64,000 nt of DNA from Acanthaster planci. Taxonomy: Eukaryota > Echinodermata > Asteroidea > Valvatida > Acanthasteridae. The stretch covers positions 1,000,811-1,064,810 of the forward strand of contig NW_019091374.1 in assembly GCF_001949145.1 (NCBI RefSeq), in the 5' to 3' direction. Numbering within the stretch: the first letter of the stretch is position 1; every line of letters begins with the position of its first letter. A program made the position numbers and the translations under genes. Shown here one piece after another: positions 36,561-50,500 of the stretch. The notes below the pieces were generated by a model that did not search any database, was not told the origin of the DNA, and saw only the letters and a program-made list of their open reading frames with translations.

Positions 36561-38448
36561 ACTATGGGTTGAGGATCTTAAATTTAGAAATAATTGGCTT
36601 AATCATGTGATTTACTTTAAAAATGTTAGTATGCTTCACTGATGCACAAATTTGTACTTTTGATCTACTGTACCAGAACAGCTGACCTTTGTGTCGAGAT
36701 GCATAAGTGTTTAGATTGGCCTGGGAATCATTAATTTTGTGGAAGGAGCTTTCCAGCTTAAACCACCTGTTGTTGCACAAACACCTGTTGATGCTAAACT
36801 GAACAAACCACAAATCCCAAACCATGATTTCACGGCTGCTGTTCAAATCTGCAATGTAATTGTAATTTTGCTTCTTAAAATTAAAAATCTCCCCCATACA
36901 TCTGCATGTATGAATAAAACAGTTGCATAGTGAGTTTGTAATATGAAAGTGTGAAAATGTAAAATGATCCTAATAAACAAATTACCTAAAAATGCATAAT
37001 AACTGATACTTGTTTCAACAGAGGAACGAACACGTGTCACCTTAATACTGCACTTCCATCCTGAAACACATATTCTCTTTTTTTTCTCGATGATCTTCTC
37101 TTTATGAGGCAATCTGTAAAACTTCATTTGTTAGTAAATTTATCAAATAAAAAGTGACTTCAAGATGGATTATTTTCTCAAAGAATATATACATTTTCAG
37201 GATGTCTCTCCTCCTTGGAAAAGCAGTGCTGACAAAGGGGAAATTTCCCCAAGGATGCAGGCAGCAAATTGGAGTTGCCAGCTACTAATGTCCAAGATTC
37301 ACAAACCAAATGGGAGGAAAATCCCACAAACATTTTTGACAAATGACCACATTTTTTATGGCTACCCACTTCCCTTCCAGAAGCTTAGACTAAAGATAAC
37401 AATCACATTACCAGACATAAAAGGCTTGCCGGCATGGCAACATGTATTTGCCTTTAATAAATGGTTCTATTAGCACGGAGAAAAAGGGTCTATCTATGAG
37501 GATGAAACCGTCATTAAATTTCATTTGATAACAATCCCATACACAGGATGCACTTGCATGAGATTTATCAGGGGGAATTACTTGTCCGAGGAAATTGGAT
37601 ACAAAAGAGGTCATTCATTATGGAAAGCTCTCCAAGCGAAGACAATAATTTCCTTCTTCCATCTTTCTAAGAAGGGCTGGAAATCTAAGTTTCAAACAGC
37701 CCACAGCTTCAGAGGCAAATTCTTTGAACATTGCAATTTATAAAGTAAAAGTTGAACCCCCACCCCAAAAATTAGCTCTAGATGTTTTGCACAACAATTG
37801 AGTACAGCATACGTGTATGTTCACATGTTCATTTTATCCTGTCGATTTATAACACTGTTTTCCATGGTGAAACACAGGTATCCACTGAGCCATTTACAAT
37901 GTAGTTGGCATTCTCTGAAACACATGTGTGGCACATGAGGAACTTTCCTACTAAATTTTCTAATGACCAAAAACAGATTTGATTTCAAGGTGGGAAGTGG
38001 TTTGTGAAGGGCCTTATGTTATTGTCCAGGTAATCACTACACTGGTGATAGTGTGCGAGCCTTACACATCATCGTGGTTGGACCAGGGAACAAACGAGGT
38101 CCACACAGGCCACGTCCACACAAGGCAGTCCCCTTTTTTGGAAAACAGTTTTTTGGCATTTTGGGGCAAGGGTAAGGGTTATCTTGTTTTAAAGTTTGGC
38201 ATCTTGTAACAAAAATGTGCCCACAACTGCAGCCATGTTGTCTGCGATTCTGCAAAACTACCTCCAATGTTATTTTGACTTCGTTTTCAGTGACAAGGGC
38301 ACCGTTTCCCATTAACAAACAAACTCAGTGTTCAGTTTCATGAGCTGTAACAAATGAACTGTCGGCAGCCGGTGCACTTTCGCCGGCGAATTGAATAGAT
38401 TTTCATCATTGAACCTGCCCCTCAGGAAATCGCTGAATGATGCAAACA

Positions 38449-38462
38449 GTTGCCATAGCAAC
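38449..38462. promoter_or_regulatory. RFX X-box-like palindrome
   Basis: GTTGCCATAGCAAC fits the RFX X-box consensus GTNRCC-(0-3)-RGYAAC with both half sites intact and a 2-bp spacer. Function is inferred from the motif only. Confidence 0.35.
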
Positions 38463-41089
38463 TGTATCTGGGATTTTAAAGGTTGACCGCTGACTGCAAT
38501 TTCATTCAGTCAATAGGACACAGGGAAACAACGCACTGGGGCTTTGAAATAGAGACTGTTTTTAAGGTGTCGACTGTTTTATCACGGCTTCATCAGCGAT
38601 TGAGAATTTGGGAGAAGCATACTTGCTGATAGATGCCTCCCCCTTGCTCAATGATTTTATGTCACTCGTGCACGCTGGAACTAAACATGAAGCTACAAAG
38701 CAGAAATTAACTGCCTGTGAATTATTTAAATCTGAATGTTTCCACAATGTCTGGGCAACCTTGATTACTGAAAAGCAATAGAGGAATTGGCATTTAATAG
38801 TAGAGTGCATTTACAGACGAATTGTCTGCTACAATTTCCCTTTGGTCAATGAGCTAACAGAGGCATTCCTTGAGTCGCTTCTCTGCAGGAAGCATCAAAC
38901 TTTATAGTACATGTATGTTGCAATCTGGGGACCATGCCATGGCAGCTACCAACAAGGCCTCCTGAGCCGAGGTGATGGAAATGAAGCAAAGTACCCTCCT
39001 GATGGACACACACATCACTGCCAAATAGAGACGAAGCTGTCAAGCAGTAAATACCACCAGGAAAAATATATTAGTGACCAAACATCAGCTATGATTTTTT
39101 GTCCGAAGCAAATTTGCATGCTGATAGTGCATGGGTATGAAACAAACCCCTTACTGGTTATACAGTAATGTTTTTAGAACAAAAATGTTACCGTTTTTAT
39201 TAAATAAATTTCAGAATTTCACAATTTCAGAATTATTCACATTATCATCAGCACAAATTTGCACATTTTCACTGGTTCTGCTGTCTCCCATTACGCCCTT
39301 CTGTCCCCTGCACTTTTGCAGCCGGCACCCGCGTAATTTTTCAAGTCTGCTCAAGGCATGCTCGTTACCATGATGCAATAGCAACATGACATGACAGGGC
39401 ACGCTGATAGCATGGTTCCCCCATCACGAAAACTTCTCATCACCATCAACTGTCCCATATATCGCGGGCCTGCGAGCTTACTGTACAAACACACATTCGA
39501 TGCGAAGTCGTTTTAGTCTCAGGTTACATTTCCTAAACATTTTCTTTTAAACGATTGTCTACAACTTGAGGGTTCTTCTTTCAGTGTGCATTACACCTGA
39601 TTCATCAATGTCTACATTGGATTTTAGACTTCAATTCAAGTCCTCTCTACACTTCTTATAAAGCTGATCAATGCATGTAATGTAACATCACACCTTGTCT
39701 AAATGTGACACCTGATTTCTAATTAGCTAGAGAACTCAAATAAACTCTATATAACAATTTCTTGGAGCGCTCCACAATTATAATGTTTTAATATACACTT
39801 TATATTCGCTGACCCTAATACACAAGCACAGGGAACACCCACGCCCATTTTGTGCGTGCCTGTATAAAAAAAAAAGGTAAAATGGTTGGACTACGAGAAT
39901 CACAATCTGAATTATAGAAATGATTAGAATATCAAGAAATCTGTATCACTGTGAGGTCACAGCTTTACATTCACAGCATCATTGTCATTAAATTGCCAAG
40001 ACTTGTTCTGAATAGCAATAGTTCTGGTATGCTGAAACCAAACATTTGTAGAACTGAAATGGAACTTTCTCCTCCCACAAATCAGCAGAATCATATTCAA
40101 GCCATGCATACATTTTAAACGGTTGATATCAATTCCATGTCGCTCATTTACAAAACTCTTTAATGTCGAGGGGGCTGTACATGTATACCCACAATACAGC
40201 CCCAGGTGTTCTTCAATGTGAATGTGACAATTGGGTGCGTCTCTTCATTGACACCATAGAGCGACATACATGCATTGGGCCTAGTTTCTGCACCAGATTT
40301 GACGTATTTTGTGGACAGATTACATGTGTGTGACACTTCAGACTGCATGAAAAACTTTGTTCTCTTCAAGTGGCCTTGTCAAGAAAAGAGCATGTTGGTG
40401 CACTCTACTGGGAATCCCATCTTTGGGGGAACTTGGACTATTCTCATTCTGAAAATAACACTTTTGATTTTAATGTGAGGGCAATTACCCTGTGCTCACA
40501 CAGCTGTCTGTTGAACTGCTTAAAGTGATCTGTGCAAAATCCAGCTTCGGCACTGCTAAAGCCAGTCTCGGACAGAAATAATTGAGAACTGGGCAAGGAT
40601 TGACGAACGGCTGCATCAATATCAGCGTCAATATCGCAGCCGCAGACGGAGAGACCCAACCAGCTGTCTGTCAAGAAGCCGAACGGGGTAACTGGAAATT
40701 AAAGGCCGACCAGCCATGGCCGTTATCATAACTGGCCGTCATCGTTTCTAGTAGCCTGTAATTACCCTCACGGTTTATTGATCTAAACTTTATGGATTGT
40801 CCTTCTCAGGATGATTGAGAGCACAGAGACTCACTGAGAAGCATCTGCCAAAGACTTCTCATTTGTTTTTCTACATATTTTTAATTGTATCTCTTTTATG
40901 AGATTAGGGACAGGCTTTATGTGATCAGCAATCTTGGGCAATGGCATTTGGATAGGCAAGTCATCTCAACATCAAAAGTTGCGTTTTGTGTCTGCTGCAT
41001 GAAGCATCTTGTCCACAGGGCCATTGAACATGGATGCCGAATCTACATCATTATTCGTAGTGTTGTTACGCCCCAACTATAGCATCAGT

Positions 41090-41105
41090 CCCAACTATAG
41101 TTGGG
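41090..41105. repeat. 16-bp perfect palindrome
   Basis: CCCAACTATAGTTGGG, preceded at 41071 by a partial direct copy (CCCCAACTATAG). Confidence 0.9.
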
Positions 41106-44100
41106 AGTGTTTACACAAGATTCCAGGAAGATGTTGTGGCCCTCAGACCACACACCGATGATATAAAACTCCAGGTAATTCTCATTGCTGTAACCTTACT
41201 ACAAAACAGTTCCCCCAAGACCAGTCCTCAGTGACAGCCGGAATGTAAGCTATCTTGGTATCAAAATTGATGACTACAGTTGTTTTTCTAACTGCAAAAA
41301 ATAAAGCATCTCCATTGGAAAATAACTTAAGGTGTTGTAATAGTATAAATGTGTCATAAATTATCTAAGATATATGTGTCAGAAAATGCCATTCCTCACT
41401 TATGAATGATTTGGTCAGAAAGGGAAAACCAGTGGACTGCTGTTACATCTTGCCTGTGATACAGAGTCAGTGATCTGCATTCTGCATCAGTCAGCTATCA
41501 CATTCAATGACCACAAAAACTCCTTTTCAAGTGGAGAGCTTTAAATGCTGGAATGACACAGCAGACTCCTTTCTATTTCTCAAGACTTCTGTGCCTTATT
41601 CAGGGAAATAGATGGGGTCTGACACGTTTGCTTAAAGTGTCAATTATGCAGAAAGAGTTTAACACAAATGTGGTGCAAATGTGTTAACTGACAGTTAAGA
41701 AACACATGAAATCAGCCTGCATTATGAGAGAATTTGTAACCCTGTTCTTCACACCCTGGTTGGTTGAATTGATGTGATGATGTCATTTTGACCAATATTC
41801 AGCACTGAAACAAATGTCGCCTACCCCCTAGGTTGGCACCTCCTCAATTCAATGCTTCCCTGGGAGAAAATTGTTCATCTCTTATTCCTATGAATTCTGC
41901 AGCAGCTGTCCCCTTATCAACTACCAGTAATGACTTTCACCACCAGCAGGGAGTGCAGCGCAATAAATGACAACTCAGAAGGGGGATGCTTCACCTACTT
42001 CCTTCCATTGCACGTGACAAATTTTTCGAGGAGCAAGTCGGGACCCCGGCAAATGACAGGACTTCCCCACTTCTCACTCGCAGAACAACACAGTCACGTT
42101 TGCCTGGTCTGTTGTCCAAGCCCCCAAGACCCTGACCTAACAACTCTGAATGCTAAAGGGTGTCAAATTTCGAGAGGTGATGCTTTGGACGCTGGAGAAA
42201 CAAGGGAAGCGTGGGCAGGTGGAAAGGGGGTGAGGATGCACATGGGCACAGGTGTGCGGACACAAGGTGTTATCAAGTGCGCAAAGATGTTCTATTAACA
42301 CATTCATAAGCTCATCAATTTAATAAACAAGTCTCATCTCACTTTGTTTCATATCTGTAAAGACTAGAGTTGTGGGGTTTAAGACCTAATTACAGGTTTG
42401 TATCGAGGAAATTCAATACACAGTACTAATCTCTCAAGAGCTGTGTGCGGAGGTACTGGTAGAAAACCGGGCTATGTACTTTGAAGTTTAATTAGGTCAG
42501 CTTGTTGTCACCAAGAGCATGCATCTCGGTGAGGGAAATGGATCTGAATGATTCTTGAGGGGTAGCATGGTGGAAAGTACACGACTGTGAAATGCAAACG
42601 TGTGTCAGGTTAAAAATGGGACCATTGGCTCTCAGGAGAACCAGCTGTGTTAACTTAACCTCTTCAGTCAGGTTGACTTGAACCAACTTTTTATTGGCAT
42701 CGTTCCGTCTATACCAACTGCTTTTTTAAATCAGTCACACTTGCAAATGTGTGAATAAGGTACCCGTTGTTGCAAACCATTATCAAATTTCTAGTGCCTG
42801 GAACCATTTGAAGCAAGATATGGGACGAAGAGAACCCCCCCCGCCTTCGTGTTGGTTGTTTGCTTGGAATCTCAGGGATTCTTTACAGACTTCTAGGGNT
42901 TGTCTGGTATACCTGGAACAGTTTGTCTTTTGTCAAAGTTTACTCAAAACCAAGGAAGGAAGGACAGCTATTCACATTGTGGCATTCTTATGTACAGAGT
43001 ATAGCCACATTAATGAGCACATCCCGACTAAGTACAGATAGAATTTACCATGCCACAGTTCTAGAAGACTGGACATCATGCCCGTGCACATGTATACCCA
43101 CACAGTAAAGACATTTCTGTTTATAAAGGTCAGTGTAATGTACAACTTGTAAACATCCTGGAAAAAAAACAAACCAAGTTGGGCTGGGTGGGTGGGGATT
43201 ACTTGCTTGTTCACTATTGATACACTACAGTGACCACACAGGCATCATGCCTAACATCAAGCAAGACATCAACCGATTTATTCCCCATGTTCCAAAGAAC
43301 ACATTTTTTGCACTGCCTACAGATATGCTCTTCGTTTCTTGCTCCTCCAAGTCAAGCATTCTGATCCACTGCCATGTTGGTAGTTTTGACCGTCAAGTAG
43401 GCCTGATTTCTCCCCAATCCACACAGCTCAAAGGCTGCATCTGAGATGCCACAGTCTGATCTGCGTGTAACTAAGTTGACTAACTAAATAACCTCTGTGG
43501 CTGAAATAAGACTCTACATCACTGACGAGCACCACCGCCTCCTAAGCCGCAGTGAGTAATACCGACAGCCTTGGCCCAATGTCGCACATTGATCCTCTGC
43601 GGTTACAAAATAACTACTTAATTTGTTCCCCTCGACCAGTCTGGGCCATTGATTTACTGTCACGCAGGGGGCTGTGAGACTGCCAGGGGTTTAATGAGCC
43701 GTGTAGTCAATTGCCAATCATATTCGATTCATGCCAACGATGGATGATACACATTTACCTTGCTGGATTAGGGATTAATATTCCCTTGTCGCTCGCGCAA
43801 AATCACAGCGTGAGAAAGTGCAGAGGGCGGTCAGCTGAAGTAGAAAGATAACGTCCCTCTCCACAGCATAACTACGTGTATAGCGACCACAGCAAAACTC
43901 CATTTTCAGGTTGTAAAACTGCCCCAAAACTTGTTCCTTTATTGTTTATTAGATGGCCTGGTATTGGGTGAAGTGCCTACACCTCTGCTGATGTACATTG
44001 TACCCCCATTGTATGCATAACTCTGACACAAATGCTGACCAAACTGTGCTGAGGCCAGAAGGATCACGTAAAAAATTAGTTTGGACAACATGTCAATGTA

Positions 44101-46092
44101 TTCTCTAAACACATGGGATGTCTGTACCTCATTTCTGAATTTTTAGATGGATAACGCAATGCATTCCATAACAAAGTTCACTTAAGACACACTGTCCAAC
44201 AGTATTGGGCTTGAAACCAAGGCACCAGCACTGACTGATATCTCTTTCAGTGAATTTTTTGAGTGAAGTTAACGCACAGACGTACACTGTACATGTACAT
44301 GTATACGTTTGAATGAGAGGAGAGCACCACATTTGGTGTCATGACCCCCAAACCGGCAGGATTATATTCATTTCCAGATCAATCAGATCTTCCCAGGAGA
44401 CAAACACACTCTCCAATAGGGAAACATCATTAGGCACCCAAACCTCTCTTATATTAGTTTGTGGAAGCATAAATATATATTTCATTTCATGCAGGGCATT
44501 GCGAGGAATCTACTTGCACACTTGGTTTCCTCCCCTCCTTGGAAAAATGAAACATAAAAAAGAAAAACAAACGAGAAAGAAAAGAAAATGAGAGAGGGCG
44601 GAAAAGGGATAAAAGTTATTGATCTAAATAAGCCTTGGAATTGACACCTTCCACCGTTAATGGGTTATCAATTTGCTGCAATGAGTGCTAATTTCCCCTC
44701 CCCCACCGGAAAAACCTGGCAATATACCCACAACTAGGCCTATGGCATAATTCCCACAATGGTAGCATTGCGCAAGGTATGAAGTACAGGCCATGGTGTC
44801 CATTTTTATAAAGTGTCTGTTTGATCAAATCTGGTTGAAAATGAGCTTGTTGTCCTGCAGACAGTATGCCCATGCACCAATGACGTAATGCTTTGCTCAT
44901 GTGTGGGCTTTCTTTGGGGACATCAGACTTAAAGCTCCATAGGAAATCATGTATGTAAACAATGCCTAACATCGTCAGTACATAGGACTACTGGAGAACG
45001 CATGTACATGTACATGTATGCCTCGGCCTACCAAGTGGGGGCCTGATCGAGCACCTGTTCTTTAAGGGGGAAGGGAAGTTGGAAACAAGCGTATACATGT
45101 AATATGAGGAATATCCCCCTACCAGTGGTGGCTATAGAGCTACTGCTCTTAACGCAATGCAGGTTCATTTTCTGTTTGGAGGGGGGGTTTAATTGTTGAA
45201 TATGTATTTTGGTTACTTACATTACCTTTTCTCTGGAGCAAATTATGCAATAAACTAAGAATTTGGGGGCAAATGCTGGCTTGTGTTTTGGGGAAGGGGG
45301 TAATGAAAAGCACACGCTTATAAAAATTAAAAATCACTAAACCAAACTGCACGAAATTCATTCCAATCTAATTGGCACAAAAACCTTGGAAAACAAGATT
45401 TGAAGCTTGCATGTATTGCTTAAAAAACAACAACAAATTGTTGTTTAACACTGAATGCCCCATAGACATGAATCTCATGCACGATACTCTCCCTCTTCAC
45501 TTAACAGTCACTAGGAACAAAACTTCAATTTTATCAATATTGCTTTTTCCCCTCTGCCATGACAAAGGATTCTGTCAAATGTCTGATGGGACCTAAAATC
45601 CGAAGCTTTTGCCATTTGCCCTTCCTTTGTTGTTAATTTGATATGCCACAGCAAGCAAACCGTTCCAACTGCAAGACACAAAGAAATACTAGTGGCGTTA
45701 TTTATGGTAGCAGGTTGTAAATGATTTTTATGCTCACAAAGGTGTGTTACATTGTGAGGTGACGCACTTTATGGAATATATGAGTGTATATTCTCATGAC
45801 ATCTGACTAGTGTGTCAGTCAAATTAATGTATACATCATGTATTTAAAGCTTAAACAGAAGTTTCAGTACACTGTTGAAATTCTAACTACATGTATACGA
45901 ATTGAAGAACTCATCACCACAATTTGAGTGTAAAAGACAATGTGGCAAATAATGGTTGACAATGCAAAGAAATGAAACAGAGAGATTCAATAAAAAGCCT
46001 GCACTAAGGGTTGAAGCTTTGGCAAGACCCAGCAAAGATTCTATGTTTGGCTTCTGATGTGGGGCATTTGTCTCTCCATGTCCTCCTTGGAT

Positions 46093-46487
46093 GTGCAACG
46101 TTAGCTCATCTAAACACAACAGGCCTTTCTGCTATTCACAGACCCTTCCTGAATCTGACAAAATCCAACATTATAATTGTGCAACATTGACACACACCGT
46201 GCAACATTAGCACATCTAAAACTTACAGGCCTTTCTGCTATTCACAGAACCTTCCTGAATCTGACAAAATCCAACATTATAATTGTGCAACACTGACACA
46301 CATTGTGCAACATATGCACATCGAAACATTACTAGCCTTTCTGCTATTCACATAACCTTCACGAATCTGACAAAATCCAACACTCTAATTGTGCAACATT
46401 GGCACACATTGTGCAACATATGCACACCCAAACATTACAAGCTTTTATGCTGTTCACAGAACCTTCACGAATCCGACAAAATCCAAG
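46093..46487. repeat. 106-bp tandem repeat, about 3.7 copies
   Basis: Units start at 46093, 46199, 46305 and 46411, each with GTGCAAC at the start, GCCTTTCTGCTATTCACA in the middle and GAATCTGACAAAATCCAA late in the unit. Each unit also holds an internal pair of TGTGCAACAT-like segments. Copies differ by point changes, with length kept exactly at 106. A minisatellite or young satellite array. Confidence 0.95.
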
Positions 46488-47309
46488 GTACCACTTTGGC
46501 TCTTTGACAAAAAATGAGGACAAAGATCCCTTCATCTGCTGATTAGAAGCTCCCCCCTCACCCGCACAGAAGAGACAAGCCAGAGGGAAAACTTTCTACT
46601 AGGTGCAATGCGAATGTGAAAAGACCACACCCAACATTTCAGGAGACCCTGGCTGTGCTCACTTGCTCAGGGCATCTCATGCCAAACATGAATGAACTTG
46701 TATGTACGAAGTGTTTTCCCACTGAAAAGATATCAGGAATTCTTCTCATTTCCATAGCTTTCCAAAATCAACCAAAATTTTCCAAACCCTTTTTTGTTGA
46801 TTTTTGAAGAGTGTCATCAATATTTACAAAAAGAGAGCCAATAGAAATGCTTACTATTCAATAAATTCCTCACTTTCTCTATCATTTTACAAATTTATCT
46901 CTACTTTTCCACAATTCTTATAATGTTCGCAGTTAACTGCAACTAATATAGAAAGGGGTGGGACATTCTAGGCGTGACATCATACTCTATTTTTACAGTG
47001 ACAGTTATCTGAGCCTTGGACATCAATACCTTAACTAATATAGTCACACATGTTTAGACGTGTTCTGTTTTAAATCCACTGATTGGATAATGATTCCTTA
47101 GCAAATTTATGTCCTCAGCAAACATCAGCAGGGAACCAGCAAGGAAGCGATGTACATGGAGTGAATTTTTGGCTGGTAGCCTGCTTCTGCTCAAGCAAGC
47201 ATTTTCTGTGCTTTACAGATTCTGGTGCTTAGCAGCTCCGTGAAATTGGCCCAATTGAAGAAACTGGTCTAACTGGGAAAATTGGCCCAATCAGATTTTA
47301 TTTCGGGCA

Positions 47310-47560
47310 CATAGGCTTCGTACACCAACCGGAGAGCCCAAAACTGGACAAAAGAGCTATAGACCTTACAACAAAAGACCGTACTCCGAACAAAAGACCG
47401 AGCTGCTGGGAATTGATAACATTTTTTCAGTTGTCAATAGAGGAGGAAATCCGTCATTGTTTTGAAAGATATTACCACTGTTTGTGGCATGCAGTGCGAG
47501 CAGATTACCACCGGGGACAAAAGCGCTCCAGCACTCCAGGGATGAGCGATACAATATCAC
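47310..47560 (-). repeat. Dispersed repeat, copy 2 (inverted relative to copy 1)
   Basis: The reverse complement carries GGAGCGCTTTTGTCCCCGGT, GGTAATCTGCTCGCACTGCA, then CAGTGGTAATATCTTTC, and further on GAGTACGGTCTTTTGTTGTA, aligned block by block with 11938-12175. Divergence by eye is around a quarter of positions, with indels, so the copies are old. The second C-GGTCTTTTGTT motif is doubled in both copies. Confidence 0.75.
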
Positions 47561-50500
47561 AGTCATTCCTGTGGGTGTAAACGTCCAGTAAATGAAGTTA
47601 TGATTTTTTTGAAGAATTTTGAAAACGGAAATGCTTGAAAATATCCCGCTTTTACGTCATGCAACTTCACGTCACACCCGCAAGCAATTGGTTCAAATTG
47701 CAACAGTCCATTCAAACGTCAAATGTCACTTACCATTGTAAAGACAAGATGATTGCATGTGATGTATATAGACGATCGAATGATTTCACCATTTGCAGTT
47801 TTAGTACTCGTATCCACGGTTGCAAGAATACTGATGATAAGGCACAGGAAAAGCAATAGAAATCTGCCAGAGGGGGAAAAAAAAAAAGAAACATGACAAA
47901 ATTGCTCATGGGTTCAATTTGCAATAAGGCTTGGAAATAAATTCCATTGTTCATGCTTCTTCTTGCACTTTGAAGCACAACATCTAAAATCAAACGACAA
48001 AAGCTATTACAGAAGTTGATATCAATATATAAAGTCCAAAGGACTGTTTGTATCGCAAATTTTAACAACAGTAAACAAATGTAACTAATTTTGCCGCAAA
48101 ACCAAGGAAATCCATTACTTCTGATACCCAGCCAGGGAGCTAGTACATCAACTATCAATCAATTATCTAGTTAAGATAGACAAATTATTTATCATATACC
48201 GGTACCCCATATTAAAAAGCATCACAGCTTTGGAAAACACTGAATAACATTCCTCCATGTGCTGTGGCTGCTGCTACCATTTAATGCTAAGCTACAGGAT
48301 GATGTCAGGTGATTTCCACCCCTTTGCAACAGTTCCGCATTTGCCCTATCAAGTACTTGAGTGGTGACTATTACCTGGGTAAGTAAGCCAGGCAATAGTC
48401 TACTATGCACCCAGCACAGATACCAGGATGTATGCACCTAGTTAACAGCAAAAAACGGTGACAGTCAGCAAAAATAAGGACTGTCAAACAACGGTGAATG
48501 GACTAGTGAAAATTTGGCTCTCCATCACGAATACGTAACCTGATCGACTTGATGCATGCAAACGTTACTGTCTGTGATTTCCACCGTGGCAGTCCCAATG
48601 GGCGTCCTGGCTCCATGCCTTGGTACAAGCTTCACGACCTACATGTATTGCTGACAGAAGTTACATGCATATGTCTGTGCATAAGAACTCCCTCACCAAT
48701 TAAAAAAAAGGGATAGGTTGATTGGGCTGACTGCTTGGTTCCCATGTCCAGGATATATTATTATTTCTGAATGTGTTTTTATTCTCAAGTACATGTATAC
48801 TGCAGAATGTAATAAAAGAGTGACTGCGTGTGGTGTGGTATAAAATGACAGCCTGGTGATGTGTGAAATGACAGTATTTTCACGGTATCAGGTTTTTTGA
48901 CTATACTGAAGTTGTTCACTTTCAGAGGAGCTTCAAAATAGCTTAAGTTTTAATACTGACAGGCCATAAGATATCATATCATAGGTTCTTGACATGCTCT
49001 TACGTTTCTCCTCCTTATAAAAAATTTACAGCCTAGCCAGGTTCTTATGCAGAACATGAAAATGAGGCTGCAGAGGCCTTGTGAGTAGTCAGACATTGCA
49101 AACGAAAGAGCCCAAAATCAGGCTTTGGCCTGATAACTGGTATTCCTGAACCTGGGTCTGAGGTTACCAGCCCTAAGGGCATTTTACAAATCCACAAATG
49201 ATCACTTCAAACTGTTGTAATGGAGCACTACTGATGCACGAAAACTGTGAAATCTGTCAGCCCATTAGTGACACCTGTCACAGTGTTAAAGTAGGTCAGA
49301 ACCCAAATGTGTGAAAGCGTCATCCCTGATGAACAAGTACAAACAGCAAAACCACAAGAACAGACGGATGTTCTGTAAGCCGTAGCCACAGATCAATCAA
49401 ATTGTCTGGAAACAATGTGATGGATGAAGCCATGAAATTGATCTGATATATCTTCTCCATAATCTCCTAGCAATCCATAAAATACACACCTTCTAACCTA
49501 AAGGGCATACAGTGACAGTTTCAGAAACTCAGAATCTCAAATCAACTCCAAAAGCTAATGAAAAATAAACAACCTATAAAAGGCAAATCTTTCTTCCATA
49601 TCTTGATGACTGCTGCATTGCTGCATTAACATTTGCGTATAGCGTCAAGGCAAGGATAGCATTTGTGATAATTTATGAAGCAAGCACAAGAGAAGGGGAG
49701 TGAATGAAATAAGAGTTCACTGAGCAGCTGCCCCTGCAAATCAAAATATGGCATGTGCTTTTTTAAGGGAAGATGTGGTAAGTAAACAAGTTTGCATTTG
49801 ATCAGTTTTGGGAAGCACGAAGTGGAGATAAATCCGTGGGGAAAATATCAGGGTGCCATGTGAGCTGAACATATCTGGGACATCTGTCACTTTAGAAGTA
49901 AAGCGCAATGCAAAATCCAGCAATTCAGAAATACAAATTTAAGAAATTGAAGTTGTGATGTCCCAGGAAAAAAACAACAACAAATAACAGGGTTCCTTTA
50001 AATAAGGCAGCAAAGCAGATGTTGTGGCCAGTGACATGATAAAGCACTGAATCTTGTTGATAAATTGTTCACGCTTGGGTATGGCAGAGGGATCAATAGC
50101 ACTACCTTGGTTCCATTAGCTAAGAGCTGCTATTGTACTTTCAATCTCTGCCCTTGCATGTTTTCGGGGGGGGGGGTTGTGCAGCAAATGTTTAGTTTGC
50201 AAAGGTACTGGGGTTTTTCTCTTGGTAGTAAAGTGAGGTGGATCTTGATCCCTTTCATGATGACACCGATACTAACTAACATGGGTGGCAATGGCAGATT
50301 TGTCGTCAATTGGAGTTAGATTGAAGTGCTCAAGTGTGGTGGCACTTTGGTTTCTGTATATCAGTACATTGACAAGTCCTATCTCGCGTTAAGTCTTGAG
50401 CAGGGCTAACTTTAAAATCATGGTGGAATCTCAAAGAAGAATCTCAGTCTTATGAGTGTTCGTGTTGAGTGTTGATGAGTTTAAATGTTGGAGTCTATGA

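Larger units (their letters stand above)
36561..46092. other. Probable 5' intron of KCNQ, part 2
   Basis: No recognised exon. The minus-strand frame at 36562-36897 may be the N-terminal continuation of the LINE (weak). Also seen: an RFX X-box-like palindrome (38449-38462), a 16-bp palindrome (41090-41105), a weak reverse-transcriptase-like scrap (about 41110-41290), one ambiguous base (42899), and ACATGT runs at 44289 and 45003. Confidence 0.6.

Noticed and set aside
44288-44303. ACATGTACATGT runs (also near 45003, 53813 and 58344) as binding-site clusters
   Set aside because: Short self-complementary runs of this kind recur in the window and are common background in such genomes.
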